This document shows, piece by piece, positions 46,267 through 56,754 of a stretch of 64,000 nucleotides of DNA. The stretch spans positions 1 through 64,000 of the forward strand of contig NC_002689.2 in NCBI RefSeq assembly GCF_000011185.1, written 5' to 3'. The number at the start of each line of letters is the position of its first letter. The stretch's first letter is position 1. This DNA is from Thermoplasma volcanium GSS1. Lineage in GTDB: Archaea > Thermoplasmatota > Thermoplasmata > Thermoplasmatales > Thermoplasmataceae. Both the position numbers and the translations under genes were made by a program. The notes below the pieces were generated by a model that saw only the letters and a list, made by a program, of their open reading frames with translations, was not told the DNA's origin and did not search any database.

Positions 46267-46971
46267 ATGGTGGATGAGTTCAAACTTAACAATAAGGAAC
46301 AGCTAGCAGACGATTATAATGAAAGAGGTATATCCTATTTCAATATTGGGAAATATGACAAGGCCGTTGAGGAATTCACGAAAGCTATATCTATAATAAA
46401 CGATGACGCAGACCTATATCATAACAGGGGCATGGCTTACTACTCAATGAAGGCGTATGACCAAGCAATAGAGGATTTTGAGAGGAGTATATCGCTTGAT
46501 CCAAATTCATCAGACTATCATAATGCGCTTGGATCAGTTTATGAGGACATGGGGAATTATGAGAAAGCGCTCGAGGAGTTCAACAGTGCTATTCGATTAG
46601 AAGATGACCTGCCAGACTATTACTATAATAGGGGCAACGTTTATTGGAAGCTTGGCGAAATAGAAAAGGCCATTCAAGACTATTCCAAGGCAGCAGATCT
46701 CGACTACACCGATCAAATATACGTTTACAAGAAATACGAAGCGCTAACATCGCTCGGAAGATATGATGAAGCGCTTGAAACTGTAGATAAGGCAATAAAA
46801 GTAGTTCCAGCAAACTACAATTATCTTGCTATGAAGGCTGAATTATTGATAAAAATGAAGAGGTACGAAGAGGCCAGGCCAGTCATAGAGGAGGTTGAGA
46901 AACTTAATCCTGGCAACCCAGATGCAGCCAGACTAATGGCCCAAATAAATATGAAGAGGCAAAATAAATAA
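46267..46971 (+). CDS. TPR-repeat protein
   Basis: This protein of about 234 aa consists almost wholly of tetratricopeptide repeats. Six to seven 34-residue units are visible, each with the pattern W/Y-x-x-x-G/A...A-x-x-Y-x-x-A, for example YNERGISYFNIGKYDKAVEE and YYNRGNVYWKLGEIEKAIQD. It is a scaffold for protein-protein contacts with no enzymatic domain. The partner is unknown. The frame is open from ATG 46243, but ATG 46267 follows AAAGGT at normal spacing and is preferred. Confidence 0.88.
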   Translation: MVDEFKLNNKEQLADDYNERGISYFNIGKYDKAVEEFTKAISIINDDADLYHNRGMAYYSMKAYDQAIEDFERSISLDPNSSDYHNALGSVYEDMGNYEKALEEFNSAIRLEDDLPDYYYNRGNVYWKLGEIEKAIQDYSKAADLDYTDQIYVYKKYEALTSLGRYDEALETVDKAIKVVPANYNYLAMKAELLIKMKRYEEARPVIEEVEKLNPGNPDAARLMAQINMKRQNK

Positions 46972-46978
46972 TAAATAT

Positions 46979-47335
46979 TTACTCATTTTCTCTGAAGAAC
47001 TCAAAGCTCAGTTCTGATTGGGCTTTTTCCTTCAATTCGCTTATGTTTTTTATGTTTTCAGTTAGGTCCTCTGATTCTGCGGGTATGTACTTGATCCTTC
47101 CACGTGACATGCCGTAGGACCCAGGGCACAGAAAACCTTCCTTCACAAGTACAGCATCTGGCTTAAGCCTTAGTATAATGCTCATCGCTATTTCCTTGCC
47201 CCCTCTTGGGTTCGCAAAACCAGGGTTTTCGTATTCCTTCATCTCTTTTTTTTCGTCATCGAAGAGTATTATTGAACTTCCCATGTCCAAAGGCTGTAGT
47301 GTATTATTTTCATCTACTACTGCTGCTACTTTCAT
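46979..47335 (-). CDS. NifX/NafY-like dinitrogenase cofactor-binding domain protein
   Basis: This 118-aa protein of the NifB/NifX/NafY-like RNase-H-type fold begins MKVAAVVDENNTLQPLDMGSS and has EKKEMKEYENPGFANPRGGKEIAMSIILRLKPDAVLVKEG, the pattern of this family. In nitrogen fixers it binds iron-molybdenum cofactor. Archaeal stand-alone forms in non-fixers probably carry iron-sulfur or other metal clusters. No nitrogenase is near, so a metal-cluster carrier role is inferred. It is divergent from the exonuclease III gene. Confidence 0.75.
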   Translation of the reverse strand: MKVAAVVDENNTLQPLDMGSSIILFDDEKKEMKEYENPGFANPRGGKEIAMSIILRLKPDAVLVKEGFLCPGSYGMSRGRIKYIPAESEDLTENIKNISELKEKAQSELSFEFFRENE

Positions 47336-47384
47336 AATTGATCATAATCATTCTAAATTTAAATTGATTGTTAATTTTTAGTTA

Positions 47385-47414
47385 TGGAAACGCTTAAATT
47401 CCCTGTCGTTTCCA
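47385..47414. promoter_or_regulatory. 8-bp inverted repeat between divergent genes
   Basis: TGGAAACG (47385-47392) and CGTTTCCA (47407-47414) form an exact inverted repeat around CTTAAATTCCCTGT, between the NifX-like gene and the exonuclease III gene. It is a possible regulator site for one or both. Confidence 0.4.
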
Positions 47415-47463
47415 AAGCACAGAACCCTTAAATTCAACATAAATTATATACTGACGTGGAACT

Positions 47464-48222
47464 GTGAGTGAAACAAAAAAATTTCTTTCATGGAATGTAA
47501 ATGGCTTGAGAGCCGTAATAAAGAGTGGCGGCCTCGATCTAATTCGGAACGGTGATTATTTTGCCATAGCAATGCAAGAAACCAAGGTTGACGTAAAGAG
47601 TGTACCTGAAGAGATGTATCATCTGGGATACCACGTTTACAACAATCCAGCAAAGAGGAAAGGGTACAGCGGCACGATGACTCTTTCCCGTGAAAAGCCC
47701 ATAGATGTTTCTTACGGCTTTGAATCGGAAGAGGGGCGCATACTAAACCTTGAGTTTGATAACTTTTACTTTATAAACGCTTACTTCCCGAATTCGCAGC
47801 ACGGCCTGACTAGGCTTGATCTAAAGCTTGACTTCGATAAAAAATTCCTTGGATACGCTAACGATCTTCGGAAAAAGAAACCTCTTATAATATGCGGAGA
47901 CTTCAACGTCGCCCATGAAGAGATCGATATAGCAAGGCCAAAGGATAACGAGCACAATGCTGGTTTCACCATAGAAGAAAGAACGTGGATGTCTCAGTTC
48001 TTATCTTCTGGTTATGTTGATACATTCAGGTTGTTTACAACGGATGGCGGGCACTACTCTTGGTGGTCTTACAGGTTCAATGCAAGGGAAAAGAACATAG
48101 GCTGGAGAATTGATTACTTCGTTGTATCCGATGATATAAAGGATAAGGTTAAGGCGTCACGCATACTTGAAAATGTAAAAGGATCTGATCATGCACCAGT
48201 GGAGCTAGAAATTGATATATAA
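47464..48222 (+). CDS. xth: Exodeoxyribonuclease III / AP endonuclease
   Basis: This 252-aa enzyme of the EEP superfamily has LSWNVNGLRAV at the N-terminus, AMQETKVD with the metal-binding Glu, ICGDFNVAHEEIDIARPK with the Asp-x-Asn, and the C-terminal GSDHAPVELEI. It cuts DNA 5' to abasic sites in base excision repair and trims 3' ends. The start is GTG at 47464, with a TATA-like AATTATATACTG about 20 nt upstream. It is convergent with glyA. Confidence 0.94.
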   Translation: MSETKKFLSWNVNGLRAVIKSGGLDLIRNGDYFAIAMQETKVDVKSVPEEMYHLGYHVYNNPAKRKGYSGTMTLSREKPIDVSYGFESEEGRILNLEFDNFYFINAYFPNSQHGLTRLDLKLDFDKKFLGYANDLRKKKPLIICGDFNVAHEEIDIARPKDNEHNAGFTIEERTWMSQFLSSGYVDTFRLFTTDGGHYSWWSYRFNAREKNIGWRIDYFVVSDDIKDKVKASRILENVKGSDHAPVELEIDI

Positions 48223-48224
48223 AA

Positions 48225-49505
48225 TTAAATTAATTTTATATATTCGTACGCATCAACGTCCCCATAGCAGTACTTCACATGCCTAAAGCTTGATTTAAGA
48301 TCCTTTACCTCTTCCTTTATTTTTGACGGTTCCTCTTTTTTTACTATGGCCCTGTAAATAAGCGAAGCTATCTCCTTCATCTCAGACTTGCCCATGCCTG
48401 TACGCGTTACCTCTTGTACGCCTATTCTTATACCACTTGGATTCTGCGATTTCTTGTTGTCATCCCATGGGAGCAGGTTCTTATTAAGTATAATGCCAGA
48501 GGCTTCAAGCGTCTCCGCAACATATTTTCCGCCGCCATTTTGGGTAACGTCAACGGCCATAGTATGTGATTCAGTAAATCCCCTCTCTTCGGCTAATACC
48601 TTAAAGCCGAGACTATAAAGTTCACCCGCAAGAGCCTTTGCATTGTCAATTATATCAGATGCGTATTTTTCACCGAATTCTAATTCCTCAGCAGCTGTTA
48701 TGCCAAGCGCTGCCATTGCATTCAGGTGGTGGTTGCTGAGAACTCCTGGAAAAACGGCCCTTCTAACCGATTTCCATGTTTCACTGTCGGTGTTTCCTAA
48801 GATTACACCGTGCTGAGGCCCTGGAAACGTCTTGTGAGTGCTGCCGGTAACAATATCTGCCCCTTCCCTAAGAGGATCTTGGAACTTTCTACCAGCTATC
48901 AAGCCTAGAACATGAGCGCCATCATACCATACTTTACAACCTACTTCATCGAAAGCGCCCTTCATCTCCTTCAGTGGTACGGGGAACATAAATACAGATT
49001 GCCCAAATAGGCATACCTTTGGCTTTTCCCTTTTTATGATCTTTGAGGCTTCATCGGGATCTACTGTCATAGTATTCTTATCATAAGGATAGCTTATTGT
49101 GCGAACGCCGCGCATACCCAGTATGCCAAATTCTGCCGCACTTATGTGGCCACCACCAGATAAGGCGGGAACAGCAACAAGATCTCCAGGCTTTGCCAGT
49201 GCATATATAGCAGCTGAGTTCGCATTTGTTCCAGATATTGGCCTTGGGTCAGTCTGTTCAGTTTTAAAGAGTTTTGAAAGAAGTTCATTCGTTTTGTCCT
49301 CTATCAGATCTACAAAGTTGTTTCCCTGGTAATACCTATGATGAGGAAGCCCCTCTGCATATCTTGATTCCAGATCACTTATCATTACTTCCCTAGCCAG
49401 CGGGCTCATAACATTCTCAGATGCTATCAGGGCCACGCTGTCCCCAAACAGGGCATTATGCTGCTGGGCCAGCTCCCTAATACTTAATGCGTCTTGATAT
49501 GCCAT
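48225..49505 (-). CDS. glyA: Serine hydroxymethyltransferase
   Basis: This 426-aa PLP enzyme interconverts serine and glycine with a tetrahydropterin one-carbon carrier. SVALIASENVMSPLAREVM and DLESRYAEGLPHHRYYQGN are hallmark N-terminal stretches. The PLP lysine lies in VTGSTHKTFPGPQHGVIL. ISGTNANSAAIYAL contacts the cofactor. Length and motifs follow the archaeal type. It shares one-carbon metabolism with gcvT about 10 kb away. Confidence 0.95.
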   Translation of the reverse strand: MAYQDALSIRELAQQHNALFGDSVALIASENVMSPLAREVMISDLESRYAEGLPHHRYYQGNNFVDLIEDKTNELLSKLFKTEQTDPRPISGTNANSAAIYALAKPGDLVAVPALSGGGHISAAEFGILGMRGVRTISYPYDKNTMTVDPDEASKIIKREKPKVCLFGQSVFMFPVPLKEMKGAFDEVGCKVWYDGAHVLGLIAGRKFQDPLREGADIVTGSTHKTFPGPQHGVILGNTDSETWKSVRRAVFPGVLSNHHLNAMAALGITAAEELEFGEKYASDIIDNAKALAGELYSLGFKVLAEERGFTESHTMAVDVTQNGGGKYVAETLEASGIILNKNLLPWDDNKKSQNPSGIRIGVQEVTRTGMGKSEMKEIASLIYRAIVKKEEPSKIKEEVKDLKSSFRHVKYCYGDVDAYEYIKLI

Positions 49506-49717
49506 AGTTTAATATCGCTAGCCACTTAAAATACCCTTGCAGCAGGGCATTAAACTGCAAATATATGTCATAATACTATTAAAATAATTTAATCTATATA
49601 ATTATAGAAATAACAACAAACAGTTTATATATACATCCAACGCTCATTCATGGACAATTTTTTCCGCTATTTTCTATACTCATTGAGAAATCAACAGGTG
49701 TATATAGAAATGGTTAC

Positions 49718-49728
49718 TTTTATATATA
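49718..49728 (+). promoter_or_regulatory. TATA box of the A-ATPase operon
   Basis: TTTTATATATA ends 27 bp before the atpK ATG. A second TATA-like GTATATAG lies at 49700-49707. A GGGTG-type ribosome-binding site (49747-49751) precedes the ATG. Two start points are possible. Confidence 0.45.
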
Positions 49729-49755
49729 CAACCAAAATGACCAATTGGGTGTATT

Positions 49756-49983
49756 ATGGTAACTACTGTTGACGCTCTTTTGGCGATCGCAGCTTCGATT
49801 TCAATAGCAGGTGGTTTAATAGGTACAGGTATGGCACAGCAAGGTATTGGAGCAGCTGGTATGGGCATAATTGCAGAAAAGCCTGAAAAATTTGGGCAGG
49901 TTCTGTTCTTCTTCGTCATACCAGAAACCTTATGGGTAATTGGTCTTGCCCTTGGTATAATACTGCTTTTGCACATAATCTGA
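49756..49983 (+). CDS. atpK: A-type ATP synthase subunit K (proteolipid, c ring)
   Basis: This 75-aa membrane protein with two helices forms the proton- or sodium-translocating ring. Helix 1 holds AAASISIAGGLIGTGMAQQG, a glycine-rich pattern typical of c subunits. Helix 2 contains the essential carboxylate, Glu57, in VIPETLWVIGLAL. It has the single-hairpin form. It is first in the operon, whereas methanogen operons usually begin with H and I. Confidence 0.95.
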   Translation: MVTTVDALLAIAASISIAGGLIGTGMAQQGIGAAGMGIIAEKPEKFGQVLFFFVIPETLWVIGLALGIILLLHII

Positions 49984-49988
49984 TCCAT

Positions 49989-50546
49989 ATGTCTCTCGAA
50001 CAGGTAATAAAAGAGATCGAGCAGAGCCAAGAAATTAAGAAAAAAGAGATACTTGAAAATACAAAAAATATTCTCGACAAAATGGAAGCTGAAAAAAAGG
50101 CAAAAATAGATGAAATTAGGGCCTTATATCAAGAAAAGATGAGAGCTGAATCTTCAAGAATAACTGCTTCCATTATTGATAAAGCGAATATAGAAGCTAG
50201 ATCGATCCTCAGGAACAAGATAGAGGAGATATTAGAAGGCTATGTCTCAGCTGCACAAGAGATACTAAGGAATATTCGAAATATGCCGGAATACCCGGCT
50301 TTACTTAATAAGATGATAGAAGTAGCAAAAAAATATCTTGGGCAGGACTGCATTATAAAGGTGGATTCGAAGGATAAAGCTGTTGCCCCATCCTCTGGGA
50401 TAACGTATTCAAATATAGATCCTTATGGTGGCATATTGGCCAGTTCCCGTGATGGCAAAGTAGAGTTAGACCTAAGAGTTAGTTCAATAATGGAAGAAGT
50501 TCTAGAAAAAATAAAGGTAAAAATATATACTAGGTTAGAGGAATAA
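49989..50546 (+). CDS. atpE: A-type ATP synthase subunit E (peripheral stalk)
   Basis: This protein has 185 aa. The first ~100 residues are a long charged helix (VIKEIEQSQEIKKKEILENT, KMEAEKKAKIDEIRALYQEK), and the C-terminus is the globular domain that binds the A3B3 head. The longer frame from 49932 runs inside atpK, so I took the ATG at 49989 (MSLEQVIKEIE), six bases after the atpK stop. It pairs with subunit H/G, encoded near the end of the operon. Confidence 0.92.
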   Translation: MSLEQVIKEIEQSQEIKKKEILENTKNILDKMEAEKKAKIDEIRALYQEKMRAESSRITASIIDKANIEARSILRNKIEEILEGYVSAAQEILRNIRNMPEYPALLNKMIEVAKKYLGQDCIIKVDSKDKAVAPSSGITYSNIDPYGGILASSRDGKVELDLRVSSIMEEVLEKIKVKIYTRLEE

Positions 50547-50547
50547 G

Positions 50548-51618
50548 ATGGACGCTACTTACGTTGGAGCTTATGGAAGGCTAAAGGTCTACGAGGTAGA
50601 CTTTTTAAAGAAGGATTTTCTGGAGCATCTCATCTCTCTGGATAAGCCTTCAGACTTTTCATCTGTCCTCTACGCATCGGTTTACAAGGAGGATTATGAC
50701 GCATTAACATCGATATACAGAGAGCCCGATCTTACTGAGATGGCCATAAACAGACATCTTGTCAGGATGAATAGAATAGCCGCCTTTGCGATTCCGCCAC
50801 TCGCTAAAAATGCACTGACTGCATATATATCGAAGTGGGATATAGAAAATATAAAGACGGTCATATCTTCTAAGTTCCTTGGTCACGGCCTCAAAGAAAC
50901 AGAGATGTTTATAGTAAGTTTCAGAGATATTCCTATGGGCTTAATTGGAGGCGTGCTCACAAACGAAGACTACAGAAACATGATGAATCTGCCGAATGTA
51001 GAAGCTATAATAAACTACTTGACTAGGTATGGTTACGGTTCCTATATGCTCCAGTTTATTGAAGATTACAGGAAGACTGGGGATATATCGCCCATGCTCT
51101 ACTCACTTGATCGTTATTATTACGCTAGGCTCCTTGAATCACTCAAGTACTACAACGGAGATGAAGGGCCTGTCATAAACTATATACGATCAGATATAGA
51201 CCGGATAAACCTGAACACTATATTAAAGGGAAAGAAACTGAATATATCGTATGAGCGTTTTTTCTCAGGCCTTGTGGATGGTGGCAACATACCTATTAAC
51301 GCAATTCACGATTTTTACGGAAATTCCGACATACTATCGATGATAGATTCCATCAAAAGATACTATGACTTAGAGGATGCAAAGAACAAGTATGCGTCCG
51401 ATGGCAATCTGTATCATTTCGACGTGTCAATGCGTAATATAATGATAACAAAATATATGGGCACCATGTCTATGCTTCCATTATCCCTGGATAGCATATT
51501 CTATTTCATAATCAGAGCTGAGATAGAGAGGCAGAACCTTAGAACCATATATGAAGCAAAGCTGCACGGTGCTCCTAAGGAAAGTATATATGACCTTATG
51601 ATAAACGGAGTGGTGTGA
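50548..51618 (+). CDS. atpC: A-type ATP synthase subunit C (central stalk, d-like)
   Basis: This 356-aa helical protein corresponds to V-ATPase subunit d/AtpC. It sits on the proteolipid ring and couples it to the central shaft. Typical segments include VGAYGRLKVYEVDFLKKDFL at the N-terminus and LLESLKYYNGDEGPVINYIR mid-protein. It starts one base after the atpE stop. Confidence 0.92.
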   Translation: MDATYVGAYGRLKVYEVDFLKKDFLEHLISLDKPSDFSSVLYASVYKEDYDALTSIYREPDLTEMAINRHLVRMNRIAAFAIPPLAKNALTAYISKWDIENIKTVISSKFLGHGLKETEMFIVSFRDIPMGLIGGVLTNEDYRNMMNLPNVEAIINYLTRYGYGSYMLQFIEDYRKTGDISPMLYSLDRYYYARLLESLKYYNGDEGPVINYIRSDIDRINLNTILKGKKLNISYERFFSGLVDGGNIPINAIHDFYGNSDILSMIDSIKRYYDLEDAKNKYASDGNLYHFDVSMRNIMITKYMGTMSMLPLSLDSIFYFIIRAEIERQNLRTIYEAKLHGAPKESIYDLMINGVV

Positions 51619-51619
51619 G

Positions 51620-51934
51620 TTGCAGAGCTGTATTACAGTAATAGGCGAAAGGGATGTCGTCCTTGGTTTCCGTCTTCTAGGCATTACGAATACTATAGTA
51701 GCTGAAGGTAAAGATCTGGTAAAGAAGTTTATGGAAGAGTTCGAGAACCCGCATTGCTCCGTAATTGTCGTTTCAGAACATTTAAAGAACATGATTGATA
51801 AAAAGACCTTGAGATCGATAGAGGTCTCTTCAAAGCCTCTTGTTGTATTCATTCCTCTGCCCGGTTTTAAGGAAGAGGAGTCCATAGAAACTATGGCCAA
51901 GAGGATCTTAGGTATTGATATAGGAAGTGTATGA
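51620..51934 (+). CDS. atpF: A-type ATP synthase subunit F (central stalk)
   Basis: This 104-aa Rossmann-like subunit has CITVIGERDVVLGFRLLGI at the N-terminus and SSKPLVVFIPLPGFKEEESIETMAKRILG near the end, both typical of AtpF. It helps transmit torque through the shaft with D. The start is TTG, one base after the atpC stop (GTGAGTTG with the overlapping ribosome-binding sequence GGTGTGAG). Confidence 0.92.
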   Translation: MQSCITVIGERDVVLGFRLLGITNTIVAEGKDLVKKFMEEFENPHCSVIVVSEHLKNMIDKKTLRSIEVSSKPLVVFIPLPGFKEEESIETMAKRILGIDIGSV

Positions 51935-51943
51935 GGTGATGTT

Positions 51944-54254
<2,311 letters not shown>

Positions 54255-54274
<20 letters not shown>

Positions 54275-55637
54275 ATCTGTATCTGAAATCAGCGGTCCGC
54301 TACTGTTCGTTGAGAATGTACCAAACGCGGCCTACAACGAGATGGTAGACATAGAGCTTGATAATGGGGAAACAAGGCAGGGACAGGTACTTGATACTAG
54401 GAAGGGTCTTGCTATAGTACAAATATTTGGTGCTACAACAGGAATTGGTACGGAAGGTACGAGAGTAAAGTTTAGGGGAGAAACAGCCAGGCTGCCTATA
54501 TCAGAAGATATGCTTGGAAGAGTTTTCAACGGTATAGGTGAGCCAATAGATGGCGGGCCAGAGATACTGGCAAAGGAGCGTATGGAGATAACCAGCAATG
54601 CAATAAATCCATACTCGAGAGAGGAGCCATCAGAGTTTATTGAAACTGGGATATCCGCTATAGACGGTATGAATACACTGGTAAGGGGCCAAAAGCTCCC
54701 AATATTTTCCGGATCTGGGCTCCCGCACAACCAGCTCGCGGCACAGATAGCAAGGCAGGCAAAGGTACTTGATAGCTCAGAGAACTTTGCAGTAGTGTTT
54801 GGTGCTATGGGAATAACAAGCGAAGAAGCTAACTACTTCACGAATCAATTCAGGGAAACGGGGGCTCTTTCTAGATCTGTAATGTTCCTCAACTTATCTT
54901 CCGATCCGTCTATGGAGAGGATAATACTGCCGAGGATAGCTCTGACAACCGCAGAGTACTTGGCATTCCAGAAGGAGATGCACATCCTGGTCATACTTAC
55001 TGATATGACTAACTATTGTGAGGCACTTCGTGAGATTTCATCGGCAAGGGAGGAAGTACCTGGGCGGCGTGGTTATCCTGGTTATATGTACACAGATCTT
55101 AGCACTATATATGAGAGAGCCGGCAAGCTTAAAGGCAACAATGGATCTATAACTCAGATACCTATCCTGACTATGCCCGGTGACGATATAACACACCCAG
55201 TCCCTGATCTTACTGGCTATATAACTGAGGGGCAGGTAGTCGTTTCCAGAGACCTAAACAGGAAGGGGATATATCCTGGAATAGATGTTTTGCTATCACT
55301 TTCAAGGCTGATGAACCAGGGCATAGGGAAGGGCCACACCCGTGAAGACCACAGGGGATTAGCAGATCAGCTTTATTCAGCTTATGCCTCAGGAAAGGAT
55401 TTGAGATCTCTGACTGCAATAGTTGGTGAGGAGGCCCTCAGCCAGAATGACAGGAAGTATCTTCGGTTCGCTGATACGTTCGAGGAAAGATATCTAAAAC
55501 AAGATTTCTTCGAAGACAGATCTATTGAAGACACCCTCAACTTAGGATGGGAACTTCTTGCCGACCTTCCTGAATCTGATATGAAGCGGGTTAAACCAGA
55601 CCACATTAAGAAGTACGGTAAGTGGAAAAAGGAGTGA
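54255..55637 (+). CDS. atpB: A-type ATP synthase regulatory subunit B
   Basis: This protein of about 460 aa is the non-catalytic nucleotide-binding subunit that alternates with A in the head. It has [22 protein letters not shown] and [15 protein letters not shown] in place of a canonical P-loop, and [20 protein letters not shown]. The conserved C-terminal segment includes [22 protein letters not shown] chose ATG 54255 because GGTGA (54245-54249) precedes it at correct spacing. The longer TTG start at 54243 lies inside that site. It overlaps the end of atpA. Confidence 0.95.
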
Positions 55638-55639
55638 CT

Positions 55640-56269
55640 ATGGAGATACGGCCTACCAGGATAGAGCTAATACGTACGAGGCGTAGGATAAAGCTTGCCA
55701 GGAAAGGGCTCGATCTGTTGAAGATGAAAAGGTCTGCGCTGATCTATGAGTTTCTGCAAATAAGCAGGACTATTCGAGGTATGAGGGAAAACCTTAGGAG
55801 GGAGGTAGAGGATGCCCTCAATACGATAAGGACTGCTGAAATCCTTGAAGGGCAGGTGGCATTGGAGAGGATAGCAAACATGTCTAGCGATTCCACCATA
55901 AACGTAGATTCTAGGAATGTGATGGGAGTCGTAATTCCTACCCTAAATCTGACATATAATCTATCGATACTTTCAGACGTTTATCGGACTATATCTGTCC
56001 CGGTGGCAATAAACGACGCTATTGACCGTTTCCAGAGGCTTTTCCTTAACCTGATACAAATACTCGAGAAGGAGAATGCCCTTCGAAACCTTTTAATTGA
56101 AATAGACAAGACGAAGAGAAGGAGCAACGCTATTGAAAACATACTTATACCAAGGCTTGAATATCAAGCAAAGATGATAAAGATGATGCTGGATGAGAGG
56201 GAGAGAGACACCTTCACTACCCTTAAAACGATAAAGAAAAAAATAGAGGCAGGGAAAGATGAAGAGTGA
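55640..56269 (+). CDS. atpD: A-type ATP synthase subunit D (central rotor shaft)
   Basis: This coiled-coil subunit of about 209 aa is the shaft that rotates inside the A3B3 head. The N-terminus is the typical basic helix MEIRPTRIELIRTRRRIKLA followed by RKGLDLLKMKRSALIYEFLQ. The C-terminus is the matching helix of RSNAIENILIPRLEYQAKMI. The frame opens at GTG 55622, but ATG 55640 follows GGAGTGA and gives the usual start. It overlaps the following small gene by 11 bp. Confidence 0.93.
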   Translation: MEIRPTRIELIRTRRRIKLARKGLDLLKMKRSALIYEFLQISRTIRGMRENLRREVEDALNTIRTAEILEGQVALERIANMSSDSTINVDSRNVMGVVIPTLNLTYNLSILSDVYRTISVPVAINDAIDRFQRLFLNLIQILEKENALRNLLIEIDKTKRRSNAIENILIPRLEYQAKMIKMMLDERERDTFTTLKTIKKKIEAGKDEE

Positions 56270-56432
56270 TTGGAACAGCATCGGATATAGAAAATACGTA
56301 AAGAATATTGATGTATCTAAGATAAAAGATATTAAAGTTCTGCGTAAATTCATTATTATAAGGAATTTAATTATGTTGGCAAACGTCACTGCAACTGCTA
56401 TTGCTTTGCTTTTTGTATGGGGTGGTATATGA
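56259..56432 (+). CDS. 57-aa membrane protein in the ATPase operon (AhaG-position protein)
   Basis: This small gene begins ATG AAG AGT GAT TGG and ends TGA at 56430-56432. The N-terminal half is basic and soluble (YRKYVKNIDVSKIKDIKVL). The C-terminal 24 residues are a single hydrophobic helix (IIIRNLIMLANVTATAIALL, then FVWGGI). It overlaps the atpD stop by 11 bp and its stop overlaps the next start (ATGATGG), so coding by chance is unlikely. In Methanosarcina the operon ahaHIKECFABDG ends with a small gene, ahaG, after D. Position and size suggest a counterpart, though I cannot show sequence homology. Confidence 0.7.
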   Translation: MKSDWNSIGYRKYVKNIDVSKIKDIKVLRKFIIIRNLIMLANVTATAIALLFVWGGI

Positions 56433-56752
56433 TGGATGATATTGAAGCGATCAAGATCATAAAGGAGAAGGAGATCTCTTCAGATAAGGAGATAGAGGAT
56501 CTAAAGAAAACTCAGGATGATCTGGTTAAAGAGGCTTCCCAGAAGAATGAAGAGGAGATAGCCAAATTTACTGAGGAGATGGAGGCTGAGTACAGGAAGT
56601 TCTTAGATGAGCAGCGGAAGATAGCGGAGGACAAAGCTAAATCTATCATAGAGGAGGCAAGGCAGAAGGCATCCCGAATATTGCTTAATATAAGTGAATC
56701 TGAACTTACAAAGATAGTTATTGATACTGTCAACGCATATCTGGAGGAATAA
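56429..56752 (+). CDS. atpH: A-type ATP synthase peripheral-stalk subunit H (G-like)
   Basis: This protein of about 107 aa is one long charged helix with [20 protein letters not shown] at the start, the repetitive [20 protein letters not shown] segment and [20 protein letters not shown] near the end. It forms the right-handed coiled coil of the peripheral stalk with subunit E. ATG codons at 56417, 56429 and 56432 are in frame. Starts at 56429/56432 overlap the end of the small membrane gene and are preferred. Confidence 0.85.
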   Translation: MMDDIEAIKIIKEKEISSDKEIEDLKKTQDDLVKEASQKNEEEIAKFTEEMEAEYRKFLDEQRKIAEDKAKSIIEEARQKASRILLNISESELTKIVIDTVNAYLEE

Positions 56753-56754
56753 AA

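Noticed and set aside
56093-56389. 98-codon minus-strand frame opposite atpD end and the 57-aa gene
   Set aside because: The plus-strand gene shows coupling to both neighbours; the antisense frame has none and lacks a ribosome-binding site.
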